42,541 nucleotides of DNA from Solobacterium sp. (GTDB taxonomy: Bacteria; Bacillota_I; Bacilli_A; Erysipelotrichales; Erysipelotrichaceae): contig JAFRHT010000032.1 of NCBI GenBank assembly GCA_017433125.1, positions 1 to 42,541 on the forward strand. The letters are read 5' to 3'. Below the pieces are notes generated by a model. It had not been told where the DNA came from, did not search any database, and saw only the letters and a list, made by a program, of their open reading frames with translations. How positions within the stretch are numbered: position 1 is the first letter of the stretch; each line of letters begins with the position of its first letter. The position numbers and the translations under genes are program-made. Of this stretch, positions 14,516 through 22,886 are shown piece by piece.

Positions 14516-15745
14516 ATGAAAAATGACTTACGCAATCATTTCACATCTGATATGACCCGCACAGAAGAACACGAAGAAACCACCTGGGATCTGATCCTCC
14601 TGATTGAACATGATCCCGGGCTTAAACGTCTGCTGGAAAAGGCCATTTCTCAGGCGGCACGCGTCAATCCTGACCGTTCCACCAATCCCGCAGACTCCTT
14701 GAACTCGTTTTACCGTTTTCTGGACTGGGCGGTGAAAGCGGCGCCGTGGGAGCCGTTCCCGCAGACTGAATACCTGGCGTTTTATCAGCGGATCGAACAG
14801 GGCATGGGGATGTTTTATTTCATCTGTGATCAGCCCCTGGAAGAACTGGCAGGTCGTGGTTATTACCACAATTCCCTTCTTTACCACGAGCCCTTCCGCA
14901 GCTGGGTCATCAAGTATGTCAGCGCCTGCGGCCGTTATTTGAACACAGAAGCGTCCTGGAATGAGGAATATTACGCCCTGGCCAGGGAAGATAAAACCAT
15001 GTGCCTGGATGATAATCTGTACGAAGATCCTTCAAACTGGCATACGTTCAATGATTTCTTTGCCCGGCGGCTGCGTGACCCGTCCTGCCGTCCTGTCGCC
15101 GGTCCGGATGATCCGTCAGTTGTTGTATTCCCGGCTGATTCCTTGCCCATGGGCGTATGGGATATTGACGCGGACAACAATGTAATCATGCCTGAGCCGG
15201 AGGCCCGCCGGGGCATCGCCATCAAGACCGGCACTCTGCGGAATGTCTCCGCCCTGCTGGGAAACAGTCAATACGCTGATGCCTTTGCCGGAGGTAAACT
15301 GACTCATACTTTTCTGGACGCATATGATTATCACCGCTACCATTTCCCGGTGACCGGTACGGTCAAGGAAGTACAGATGATTCCCGCGGATGACGCGCCG
15401 GGAGGCATTGTCGTCTGGGAAGAAGAAAACAAACGCTATAATCTGCTGTTTCCCGATGTTTACGGCTGGCAGTCCCTGGAGACCCGGGGTGCGGTCATCC
15501 TGGAGACGGTTAACGGCGGTCTGGCTGCGGGTATTCCGGTCGGCATGTGCATGGTCTCCTCGGTGAACTTCGAGAACACGGTCACCGAAGGTGCGCAGGT
15601 CAAAAAAGGGGATCCGCTTGGGCATTTCATGTTCGGAGGCAGTGATATTGTCATGCTGTTCAGCAAAGAGGCAGGATTTGAAATGACCACAGAAGCCATG
15701 GTTCACGGGAACATGGGAAACGCATACGGCATTCTGCAGGGATGA
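14516..15745 (+). CDS. phosphatidylserine decarboxylase-like protein, long form
   Basis: A 409-residue protein, longer than housekeeping enzymes because of an N-terminal region of about 160 residues with no recognised motif. The decarboxylase part (PF02666) shows FNDFFARRLRDPSCRPV, AFAGGKLTHTFLDAYDYHRYHFPVTG with the catalytic Asp/His, and FGGSDIVMLF where the serine (about 376) would be cleaved autocatalytically to give the pyruvoyl group (GGS rather than LGST). It would convert a phosphatidylserine-type or related amino-acid substrate, releasing CO2. No membrane helix was seen. AGGAGG precedes the ATG by nine bases. The nearby ACP-like gene starts from its own TATAAT. Confidence 0.82.
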   Translation: MKNDLRNHFTSDMTRTEEHEETTWDLILLIEHDPGLKRLLEKAISQAARVNPDRSTNPADSLNSFYRFLDWAVKAAPWEPFPQTEYLAFYQRIEQGMGMFYFICDQPLEELAGRGYYHNSLLYHEPFRSWVIKYVSACGRYLNTEASWNEEYYALAREDKTMCLDDNLYEDPSNWHTFNDFFARRLRDPSCRPVAGPDDPSVVVFPADSLPMGVWDIDADNNVIMPEPEARRGIAIKTGTLRNVSALLGNSQYADAFAGGKLTHTFLDAYDYHRYHFPVTGTVKEVQMIPADDAPGGIVVWEEENKRYNLLFPDVYGWQSLETRGAVILETVNGGLAAGIPVGMCMVSSVNFENTVTEGAQVKKGDPLGHFMFGGSDIVMLFSKEAGFEMTTEAMVHGNMGNAYGILQG

Positions 15746-15825
15746 TCCGGCTCACGTTGCTGTCCAGGCGGTGAACAGCCGCAGAGCGGCCGGATATCGG
15801 GAAACCTTTCTGACGGCCATGCCGG

Positions 15826-15831
15826 TATAAT
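15826..15831 (+). promoter_or_regulatory. TATAAT box before ACP-like gene
   Basis: A consensus -10 box (TATAAT) 26 bases before the ACP-like start, with GAGGGGG close to the ATG. A convincing -35 was not found. It would drive the ACP-like, GNAT and RNase Z genes. Confidence 0.45.
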
Positions 15832-15851
15832 ACCTTTGAGGGGGATCAGAT

Positions 15852-16079
15852 ATGTTTAACAGATTACTTGAAATACTGTCAGACTGCACCTGGAAAAGCA
15901 TAGAGGAGATTACGCCTGATCTGCGGCTCAGCCAGTATCTCGATGAAATCGGTTTTGCGGAAATGGCATTTCGTATTGAAGATGAACTGGGTGTTAAGAT
16001 ACCGGAAGAAGATTTAATGCTGATGCACACGGTCAGCGATGTCTGGGCTTTCATCAGAAAAGCTGACCGGCAAGGCTGA
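15852..16079 (+). CDS. acyl-carrier-protein-like, lacks phosphopantetheine serine
   Basis: A 75-residue protein with the four-helix acyl carrier pattern: LDEIGFAEMAFRIEDELGVKIPEED aligns with the usual DSLDxxELVxxLEDEFGVxIPDED segment, and LMHTVSDVWAFI ends the fold. The modification serine of the DSL motif is replaced by Glu32 (Asp31-Glu32-Ile33). It therefore cannot carry a 4'-phosphopantetheine arm at the normal site. Glutamate may mimic a charged modified residue, or the protein may serve as a structural partner. It is first in a run with a GNAT and RNase Z; no fatty-acid or polyketide genes are nearby. Confidence 0.75.
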   Translation: MFNRLLEILSDCTWKSIEEITPDLRLSQYLDEIGFAEMAFRIEDELGVKIPEEDLMLMHTVSDVWAFIRKADRQG

Positions 16080-16111
16080 TACAGAATACGGGATCCGGAA
16101 GAGGATAAGCG

Positions 16112-16525
16112 ATGAATATCACCGTTAAATATAATGAGCTGAGTGCGGAAGAATTCATATTACTGTGGGAAACGGTATGGGGACAGGGACCCACTCTGGA
16201 ACAGACAAAGCTGGCCATGGATCATACGCTGTTCAGGGTTTCTGTATTTGATGATGACAGAATCATAGCCATGGCCAGAATGATTGGTGATATGGGCCTG
16301 AACTATTACATAAAGGATGTAGTGGTCATTCCGGAGTATCAGGGCAGGGGAATCGGCCGTCTGCTTATCAATGAACTGCTGAAATTTGTCAATGATAACG
16401 GGATTCGTGATACAGGCATTTTTGTTGAACTGTGTGCCATGCCGGATAAGATGCCGTTTTATGAAAAACTTGGATTTGATACGAATGAAGCACAGCGGCT
16501 GAAAATGATGTATCAAGTCAGATAA
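16112..16525 (+). CDS. GNAT family N-acetyltransferase
   Basis: A 137-residue acetyltransferase of compact type. The acetyl-CoA motif is VVVIPEYQGRGIGRLLINELLKF (about 71-93) and the closing strand is MPFYEKLGFDTNEA. The second strand, RVSVFDDDRIIAMARMIGD, is typical. It follows the ACP-like gene by 32 bases and precedes RNase Z by 31. A functional link with the ACP-like protein is conceivable (some GNATs use acyl carriers), but nothing in the sequence shows it. Confidence 0.9.
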   Translation: MNITVKYNELSAEEFILLWETVWGQGPTLEQTKLAMDHTLFRVSVFDDDRIIAMARMIGDMGLNYYIKDVVVIPEYQGRGIGRLLINELLKFVNDNGIRDTGIFVELCAMPDKMPFYEKLGFDTNEAQRLKMMYQVR

Positions 16526-16556
16526 ATCGGAGTATCTGCTGAAACAGGAGGATCAT

Positions 16557-17471
16557 ATGCTGGAAGTGACACTGCTGGGGTGCGGAGGAACAATGCCGCT
16601 GCCGGGAAGGTGGCTGACCTCCCTGCTTGTGCGCTATCAGGGAAGAGGTCTTCTGATCGATGCCGGGGAAGGAACCCAGATCGCTATGAAACAAGCCGGT
16701 CTGAGTTCACACAACACCGACCTGATCCTGCTTACGCACTACCATGGAGATCATGTCATGGGCCTGCCCGGATACCTCACATCCATGACCGTCTCGGGAA
16801 GGAAAGAACCGGTGCTGATCGCCGGCCCGAAGGGTCTCACGGAGATTGTGCCGAAGATCTGTGCCGTTGCCAGTATCGGCTATGAGCTGCAGGGTCTGGA
16901 ATATACCGGGGAAACGGTAAGCTTTGCCTTTCCCGGACATCCGGAAATGCAGATCCATGCCTTTCCGGTGGAACACAATATCGAAACCTGGGGGTATACG
17001 ATCGAGGTAAAAAGATCCGGCCGTTTCGATGCCGAACGGGCAAGGACACTGGATATACCGACCAGGTACTGGCATGCCCTGCAGAAAGGGGAAACCGTGC
17101 AGGATGGGGAAAAGACCTACACCCCGGAGCTGGTGCTGGGACCGGAAAGAAAAGGCATCCGGCTGACTTACAGCACGGATACCCGGCCATGCGCGAATCT
17201 TGTGCAGCATGCCGCAGGCAGCGATCTGCTGATCTGTGAAGGAATGTACGGGGAGGATGAAAAGATCTCCGCCGCCATGGAAAACAGGCATATGACCTTT
17301 GCCGAGGCAGCCGGCATTGCCAAAGAAGCAGGCGTGAAGGAACTCTGGCTGACGCACTACAGTCCGGCCGAGCAGAAACCGGAGGAACATATTGTCAATG
17401 CCCGGAAGATCTTCGCAAACAGCCAGCCGGGATATGACGGAAAACATACAGTGTTATCCTTTGAAGATTAA
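16557..17471 (+). CDS. rnz: ribonuclease Z (tRNA 3' processing)
   Basis: A 304-residue metallo-beta-lactamase-fold nuclease of normal length. It cuts precursor tRNA just after the discriminator base. Motifs: LGCGGTMP at the start, THYHGDHVMGLPGYL (zinc histidine motif HxHGDH; THLHGDH is more common), VEHNIETWGY (exosite side), LTYSTDTRP with a metal-binding aspartate, and ELWLTHYSP near the end. The typical GERTSLVI-like segment is present in variant form as LLVRYQGRGLLIDAGEGTQ. AGGAGG lies before the ATG. A strong terminator follows directly. Confidence 0.88.
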   Translation: MLEVTLLGCGGTMPLPGRWLTSLLVRYQGRGLLIDAGEGTQIAMKQAGLSSHNTDLILLTHYHGDHVMGLPGYLTSMTVSGRKEPVLIAGPKGLTEIVPKICAVASIGYELQGLEYTGETVSFAFPGHPEMQIHAFPVEHNIETWGYTIEVKRSGRFDAERARTLDIPTRYWHALQKGETVQDGEKTYTPELVLGPERKGIRLTYSTDTRPCANLVQHAAGSDLLICEGMYGEDEKISAAMENRHMTFAEAAGIAKEAGVKELWLTHYSPAEQKPEEHIVNARKIFANSQPGYDGKHTVLSFED

Positions 17472-17498
17472 AAACAGTCCGCAGACTGTTTTTTTTTG
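17471..17498 (+). terminator. intrinsic terminator after rnz
   Basis: AAACAGTC-CGCA-GACTGTTT with a nine-base T-run. It begins at the rnz stop codon, and closes the ACP-like/GNAT/rnz transcript. Confidence 0.9.
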
Positions 17499-17700
17499 TA
17501 TTGTCACTGAACAAGGCTGTCTGTCAAGCACAGAAGAAATCCCAGGTAAACTGAAGGCTTTTTCCCGCATATCGGATGTGTCCCCGGACCGAAAACAATA
17601 ATCCTTTATCAGAGGAGTTCAGAGCATCGGAACTAACGGCGGGTGTGCCGGTCATTTTTATGCTTTTGATCTTGCCGGCATCCGTACGGTACATACAATC

Positions 17701-17709
17701 TGCTAAAAT
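17701..17709 (+). promoter_or_regulatory. extended -10 box before nucleoside phosphorylase
   Basis: TGCTAAAAT is identical to the extended -10 element found before the GNAT leader at 11313-11321. No good -35 is present. The phosphorylase reading frame starts at 17744, with GGAGG at 17728-17733. Confidence 0.4.
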
Positions 17710-17743
17710 AAAACTGAAAGAATCGGAAGGAGGTCTTGGAAAC

Positions 17744-18487
17744 ATGCTGCAGCCGCATATCCATCTGGATGATAGCATCCAGGCGCCCTGCGCTCTGATG
17801 CCGGGCGATCCCAAACGCGTCGATGTCATTGCGCGGTTCCTTGATCATGTGCAGGAACTGACGTTCAACCGGGAATACCGCTCAATTCTGGGCGAATACA
17901 AGGGGATGAAGGTAATCGGCATTTCCACCGGAATGGGCGGCTCATCTGTCGCCATCGCCGTCGAGGAACTGAATAAGATCGGCACCCGGATTCAGATGCG
18001 GGTCGGTTCTGCCGGGGCAATGTAGAAAGGCATCGGTCTTGGTGACCTGATTCTCTGTGAAGGGGCTATCCGGGATGACGGGGCCTCAAGAGCCTATGTT
18101 GATCCCATCTATCCGGCCGTGCCGGATTACCGCCTGATGCACCGCTGTGCCGAGGTGGCGGCTGAAAACGGTTGGCCGCACCATACGGGGATTGTCCTCT
18201 CACATGAATCCTTCTACATCGACAATGATGCTGAGATCTGTGAGGCATGGTCAAGGAAAGGGGTTCTCGCTTCCGACTTTGAGACTGCGGCCCTGTTCAC
18301 GGTCGGCCGGCTGCGGGGTGTCCATACTGCCTCGATCCTCAACAATGTGGTGCTCTGGGGAGAAGACAGCGCGGAAGCCGTCGGTGACTATTCAGGGGGC
18401 GAAAGCAGGACTGCTCTTGGCGAGGAGCGGGAAATCATGACCGCGCTTGAGGCGATGTACCGGTTTTACGGGGATCTGACCCGGTAA
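17744..18487 (+). pseudogene. nucleoside phosphorylase interrupted by an in-frame TAG
   Basis: The frame from 17744 to 18487 (248 codons, about family length) encodes a purine/uridine phosphorylase-type protein: MLQPHIHLDDS start, ALMPGDPKRVDVIARF (phosphate loop), FNREYRS, ISTGMGGSSVAIAVEEL, RVGSAGAM, then TAG at 18023-18025, then KGIGLGDLILCEGAIRDDGAS, SDFETAALFTVGRLRGVHTAS and a normal C-terminus. The amber stands where glutamine (CAG) is usual, so a single C-to-T change explains it. Both halves otherwise look intact, meaning the mutation is recent, or the codon is read through or is a sequence error. It leads into the ADP-ribosylglycohydrolase. Confidence 0.85.
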
Positions 18488-18496
18488 GGAGATAAT

Positions 18497-19885
18497 ATGA
18501 AAGCTTGGGAAAAAGAACTGGAAATCCTGCGCAGCGGAGAACCCTGCTATCAGGAAGACGACAACGAAACAATCTGGGAAGAACAGGCCGGCGGGCCGGA
18601 AACAGCCCAGGATGAACTGACAAAGATGTACTGGCATTCGCAGGTGCCGGGCAGCCGGGCGCATGAATCCATCTGCCTGGCTGCGATCCAGGCCATGGAA
18701 AACCGCGGATATACCGTTCCCGGCGGGATGAAGATCATCGAGGAAGGCTTCCGTGTATATGAAACCGGTGACATGCCGCGGCTGCACAAGCTCTGCCAGC
18801 GGGCGTTCCGGGCAGCCTATGCGGCAGTGAAGGATGAAACCAGTCCGTACTGGAACCAGAAATTCTACGATACATTCGAGGATCTTGCGGCGGCAGTGAC
18901 CTTCCCGGAAAAGACGGATGTTCCCATTGATGGCGCGTATCTGGAGAAGACCTACAGCGGCTGGCTTTCCCAGATCATCGGCGGGGCCTACGGGACGTGC
19001 ATCGAAGGATATACCGGTGAAGCCATCAAGAAGCGCTATGGTGAAGTGGACCGCTATATCCGCAAGCCGAATACCTATAATGATGACATCACCTTTGAGA
19101 TCGCGCTGCTGCTGGCCTATGAACAGTACGGAAAAAAGACCGGTTCTTTGGAAATCGGCGAGGAATGGATTGCCCGGATCCCCACAGCCTGGAGCGCCGA
19201 AGACTTTGCGCTGCGCAATATGCGGGCCGGCATCATGCCGCCGGAATCAGGCCGCTTCAACAATCCGTTTAATGAATGGATCGGGGCCCAGATGCGTGGT
19301 GCCATCTGCGGCCAGCTCTTCCCCGGTGATCTGAAGAAAGCCGCGGAATGTGCCTTCAAGGACGCAGTCATCTCCCACGCCCGCAACGGTGTGCTGGGGG
19401 AAGTCTTCAATGCCATGATGGTTTCCATGGCCTATTATGAAAAAGATATCCGGAAGATCCTGGAGACCTGCATCAGCCTGATCCCGGCTGACAGTGAATA
19501 CGGTCAGGTGATCCGCTTCGCCCATGAACAGTGCCTGATCCATGATGATTACTACAGTGCATGGATGGTCTGTGAGAAGAAGTACGAGAAGTACAACTGG
19601 ATTCATGCCTATCCCAATGCCTGCGCAGAAATCATCAGTCTGTATTTCGGTGAAGGGGACTTCAACAAAACGATCGCTGCTTGCGGCGGCTGCGGCCAGG
19701 ACGCAGACTGCAACGCGGCCCAGATCATGACAATCATCGGCACGATTATCGGCAGTGAGGCCATCCCGGAATACTGGAAGAAGCCGATCGGCGATGAACT
19801 GGATACCTATGTACGGGATCTGAAGAAGATTTCCATCCGGGAACTTGCCGCAAAGACTGCCAAGGCAGCGGCCAGTCTGAAATAG
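18497..19885 (+). CDS. ADP-ribosylglycohydrolase family protein
   Basis: A 462-residue protein (PF03747 family). These magnesium enzymes cleave ADP-ribose from proteins or from small ADP-ribosyl or nucleoside-like compounds. Metal motifs are visible: GWLSQIIGGAYGTCIEGYTG (start of the fold, near 155-174), YNDDITFE (Asp196-Asp197, the TDDT-equivalent) and GQDADCNAAQIMTIIGTIIG (Asp402, Asp404). The N-terminal 140 residues form an extra helical region without a recognised motif. AAGGAG overlaps the phosphorylase stop, so the two genes are one operon. With nucleoside hydrolases and a nucleoside transporter nearby, a role in nucleoside or ADP-ribose salvage is likely, but the substrate is unknown. 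Confidence 0.85.
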   Translation: MKAWEKELEILRSGEPCYQEDDNETIWEEQAGGPETAQDELTKMYWHSQVPGSRAHESICLAAIQAMENRGYTVPGGMKIIEEGFRVYETGDMPRLHKLCQRAFRAAYAAVKDETSPYWNQKFYDTFEDLAAAVTFPEKTDVPIDGAYLEKTYSGWLSQIIGGAYGTCIEGYTGEAIKKRYGEVDRYIRKPNTYNDDITFEIALLLAYEQYGKKTGSLEIGEEWIARIPTAWSAEDFALRNMRAGIMPPESGRFNNPFNEWIGAQMRGAICGQLFPGDLKKAAECAFKDAVISHARNGVLGEVFNAMMVSMAYYEKDIRKILETCISLIPADSEYGQVIRFAHEQCLIHDDYYSAWMVCEKKYEKYNWIHAYPNACAEIISLYFGEGDFNKTIAACGGCGQDADCNAAQIMTIIGTIIGSEAIPEYWKKPIGDELDTYVRDLKKISIRELAAKTAKAAASLK

Positions 19886-19889
19886 AAGA

Positions 19890-19932
19890 AAGGATCTGCA
19901 GAAGCCATAAGCTTCAGGCAGATCCTTTTTTA
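19890..19932. terminator. bidirectional terminator between convergent operons
   Basis: AAGGATCTGC and GCAGATCCTT arms (10 bp) with inner GAAGC/GCTTC, followed by T6 on the plus strand; the minus strand also has a T-rich end. It separates the ADP-ribosylglycohydrolase from the convergent nucleoside hydrolase operon. Confidence 0.85.
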
Positions 19933-19958
19933 CTGTTCTGTTTCTGTGAGCAGCGGAC

Positions 19959-20897
19959 TCAGTAGGATTGGTAGATGTCAGTAACCAGTTTCACTACGGC
20001 TTCCCGGTCCACCTTCAGCATGGCCAGGGTGTTCTTGTCCCCGAATTTTGCATCAGAGTAAAGATCACTGACCGTCTTGCCGAGGCCGTGTTCACCACCG
20101 GTCTCAACCCGGACACAGCATTCTTTTCCGCTGAAGAATTCCGGATGGGCCAGGTAAAGCACCGGGCAGGAATCATGCATGCACATGATCTCACCGAGGC
20201 CAAGGATCTTGTAGAGGGCCAGGGTTTTGGCGGTTGCCTCACCGATCAGGCGGCAGACATCGTTGCCGGTGCTGCTGATGATATCGACTTCTTCCTTTGT
20301 CAGGAATGTCTGCAGGGTTACATCAAGGCCGAACATGACAATGCGGATCCCGGACTTGAAGACACAGGCCGCTGCGTGGGGATCGCCCATGATATTGAAT
20401 TCGGCTGTCATATTGGTGTTTCCGGGACCGGCCAGAACACCGCCCATGATGCACAGTTCTTTGACATAATCCGGGAAATCCGGATATTTGATGATGGTGT
20501 TGGCAATATCTGTCAGCGGGCCGACTGCCACAATGCGCAGTTCCCCGTTGAGTTCCTTTGCCTTGCTGTAAAGCGCGTCCCAGGCATGGCCTTCCGTCTC
20601 CGGGGCATCCGAGTGAGCGATCTTTGCCCCGCCGAGACCATCCGTGCCATGGACATATTCAGATGTCCGCGGCGCTGCGATCCAGGGTTTTTCTGCCCCT
20701 TTGTAAACCGGAATATCCTTCCGTCCGGCGAGGGCGGCAATATCGCGGGTATTGCGGTAGGTGTTTTCCAGGGTGACATTTCCGGCCGTTGCCGAAAGGC
20801 CGGCAATTTCCAGTTCCGGCAGCCGGAAGGCACAGAGCAGGGCCAGGGCGTCATCAACACCGCAGTCGGTATCAATCCATACAGGAATGCGTTCCAT
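19959..20897 (-). CDS. inosine/uridine-type nucleoside hydrolase (second of two)
   Basis: A 312-residue nucleoside hydrolase that splits the N-glycosidic bond of ribonucleosides to give base and ribose. Calcium-site motif DTDCGVDDALAL at the N-terminus, VHGTDGLGG, the CIMGGVLAGPGNTNMTAEFNI segment with the ribose-binding Asn residues, and HDSCPVLYL are all present. It is the last gene of the transport operon; its ATG shares one base with the stop of the preceding hydrolase. The base preference cannot be read from the sequence. Length and motif order are standard. Confidence 0.92.
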   Translation of the reverse strand: MERIPVWIDTDCGVDDALALLCAFRLPELEIAGLSATAGNVTLENTYRNTRDIAALAGRKDIPVYKGAEKPWIAAPRTSEYVHGTDGLGGAKIAHSDAPETEGHAWDALYSKAKELNGELRIVAVGPLTDIANTIIKYPDFPDYVKELCIMGGVLAGPGNTNMTAEFNIMGDPHAAACVFKSGIRIVMFGLDVTLQTFLTKEEVDIISSTGNDVCRLIGEATAKTLALYKILGLGEIMCMHDSCPVLYLAHPEFFSGKECCVRVETGGEHGLGKTVSDLYSDAKFGDKNTLAMLKVDREAVVKLVTDIYQSY

Positions 20898-21847
20898 TAT
20901 TCCACCTCCCAGCCATCATAGGTCCGGCATGCCTCAATCAGGTAATCAACGAATTTTTCCCGGTCCAGGCCGACAACAGCCCGGCAGTTGGGCTTGTTGC
21001 CGGTGATGCCGTACACGTCGGCGACGGTTTCCCCGCGTGTGTACTGGCCGCCCAGTTCCGTAATTACATAGTAATCACGAATATCAAAGATTTCGGGGTG
21101 AACCAGTGAAAGAACGGCGCACGGATCATGCAGGGTGGCACCCTTCCAGCCCAGTTCGCTCAGATGGATGAAGAAGAAGTCAAACCATTCTGCCACGACC
21201 TTGGCAACCGGGTTGCCCAGGGCACGGATCTTTTCCCAGTCTTCCGGGTATACAATGGCCTGTTCGGTCACATCCAGGCCGCACATCTGCAGCGGAACAC
21301 CGGATACATTTTCGATATAGGAAGCTTCCGGGTCAACCAGGATGTTGAATTCCGCTGCCGGCGTCCAGTTGCCGTTGCGGATCCCGCCGCCCATGGTGGA
21401 GATGACTTCGATCTTGTCTTTCAGCTCCGGGTGAGTCAGCAGCAGGGCCCCGACATTTGTCTGCGGACCGGTCGCGATGATCGTGACCTTCTCCTCGGAT
21501 TCCCGCAGTACTTTTGCCATCATTTCGATAGCGGACAGAGGGCTGACGCCTCTTGCCGGCTCCGGCAGCTGCGGACCGTCCAGACCGGACTGCCCGTGGA
21601 AGTTCGGCGCAATGATCAGGTCGGACATCAGCGGGACAGGCCTGCCTTTGGCCACCGGGACATCGAGATGCAGCAGGGCAGCGATGCGCTGCGCATTGTA
21701 AGTTACTTTTGCCAGCGTCTGGTTGCCGGCTACCGTGGTGATTGCCTTGATGTCAAATTCCGGCACGGATGCGGCCACCACCCAGGCAATCGCATCGTCA
21801 TGTCCGGGATCACCGTCAAGGATCACCGGTCTTTTTTTCATTGTCAT
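20897..21847 (-). CDS. inosine/uridine-type nucleoside hydrolase (first of two)
   Basis: A 316-residue nucleoside hydrolase, about a third identical in motif regions to its neighbour. Start taken at 21847, with AAAGGA five bases upstream; the longer upstream frame has no ribosome site. DGDPGHDDAIAW replaces the usual DTDPGxDDxxA, keeping the metal-binding aspartates. NFHGQSGLDGP, STMGGGIRNGNWTPAAEFNI and HDPCAVLSLVHPE follow in order. Two paralogues side by side suggest different nucleoside preferences. The stop overlaps the next start by one base (TAATG), indicating coupled translation. Confidence 0.92.
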   Translation of the reverse strand: MTMKKRPVILDGDPGHDDAIAWVVAASVPEFDIKAITTVAGNQTLAKVTYNAQRIAALLHLDVPVAKGRPVPLMSDLIIAPNFHGQSGLDGPQLPEPARGVSPLSAIEMMAKVLRESEEKVTIIATGPQTNVGALLLTHPELKDKIEVISTMGGGIRNGNWTPAAEFNILVDPEASYIENVSGVPLQMCGLDVTEQAIVYPEDWEKIRALGNPVAKVVAEWFDFFFIHLSELGWKGATLHDPCAVLSLVHPEIFDIRDYYVITELGGQYTRGETVADVYGITGNKPNCRAVVGLDREKFVDYLIEACRTYDGWEVE

Positions 21848-21878
21848 AGGATTCCTTTCTTCCGGATGAAGCTGCCTG

Positions 21879-22886
21879 CTAATTCCGGGCAACCGTACCG
21901 GTATCGGATTTTTCCTCGCTTTCCAGCCCCTGCAGACGCTTCAGTTCCTTATTGCGTGTATAGATCGAGTACAGCACGACACCCACCAGAACAACGGCAT
22001 ACGGAAGCGCGTTCAGGGCATAGATGGACAAATTGGAAAGGGTCGCGAAGTTGGAGAACGCGTAGAAGATACCGAAAGCCAGGCAGCATATGCAGATGAT
22101 GCCCGGGTTTCCCGCACCCATGTTGCAGGCTGCCAGGCCAACAAAGCCGCGTCCGGCGATCAGGCCGCTTGAGAAGTAGGCCAGATAGCATTCGGACATG
22201 AAGGCGCCGGCCAGGCCGCCCAATGCCCCGGAAATAACCAGAGCGATGGTTTTGATATGCAGGGAAGAGATACCGACGGATTCAGCCGCGTCTTCATTTT
22301 CACCGACGGCGCGGATCCGCAGTCCGAGTTTTGTCTTGAACAGCAGGAAGGACATTACAAAGACCAGGATATACGCGACGTAAGTCAGGATATAGTGCCC
22401 TGAGAGAATTTCCCCGAGCACCGGGATATCCTTGAGCAGCGGGATCGCAATCTGCGGCAGTGTTCCGGAGGACAGTGATGTCGTGGTGGTTCTGTCACCC
22501 GTCAGGACATACATCAGGAAGACAGAGGCACCGGTACCGATCAGGTTCATGGCGATACCGACGAGAATGATATCGATTTTCAGCCGGAAGGCGAACACGG
22601 ACACCAGGAAGCCCAGAATGGCACCGACGATGATCGCTGCCGCCAGACCAGCCCAAGGACCGCCGGCCGCCGCGCCGCCGAGCTTGGCAGATACCAGTAC
22701 AGCCACCAGGGAGGACACCGTCATGATGCCTTCCGTACCCATGTTGATGGCATTGGCTTTCAGCGCGATTGCGCAGGCCAGGGCGGCCAGAAGGATCGGG
22801 GCAGCTGACATGATGATCATGTAATAGAAAGACGGAAGCACGAGTACCTTGGCAAGGGTATTGAAAATTTCAGTCAACAGTCCCAT
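21879..22886 (-). CDS. nucleoside ABC transporter permease (NupQ-like)
   Basis: A 335-residue multi-pass inner-membrane protein of the BPD_transp_2 family. It shows a GMLLTEI-like N-terminus, about eight to ten hydrophobic segments, and the family segment ALKANAINMGTEGIM followed by VGENEDAAESVGISSLHIKT, which is the coupling-loop sequence that touches the ATPase. It forms the transport pore with the second permease. Its ATG shares one base with the other permease's stop. The C-terminal tail (LKRLQGLESEEKSD) is charged and cytoplasmic. Confidence 0.9.
   Translation of the reverse strand: MGLLTEIFNTLAKVLVLPSFYYMIIMSAAPILLAALACAIALKANAINMGTEGIMTVSSLVAVLVSAKLGGAAAGGPWAGLAAAIIVGAILGFLVSVFAFRLKIDIILVGIAMNLIGTGASVFLMYVLTGDRTTTTSLSSGTLPQIAIPLLKDIPVLGEILSGHYILTYVAYILVFVMSFLLFKTKLGLRIRAVGENEDAAESVGISSLHIKTIALVISGALGGLAGAFMSECYLAYFSSGLIAGRGFVGLAACNMGAGNPGIICICCLAFGIFYAFSNFATLSNLSIYALNALPYAVVLVGVVLYSIYTRNKELKRLQGLESEEKSDTGTVARN

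Noticed and set aside
19968-22099. Long plus-strand open frames opposite the nucleoside hydrolases
   Set aside because: They mirror well-supported minus-strand genes with clear catalytic motifs and have no recognisable domains.
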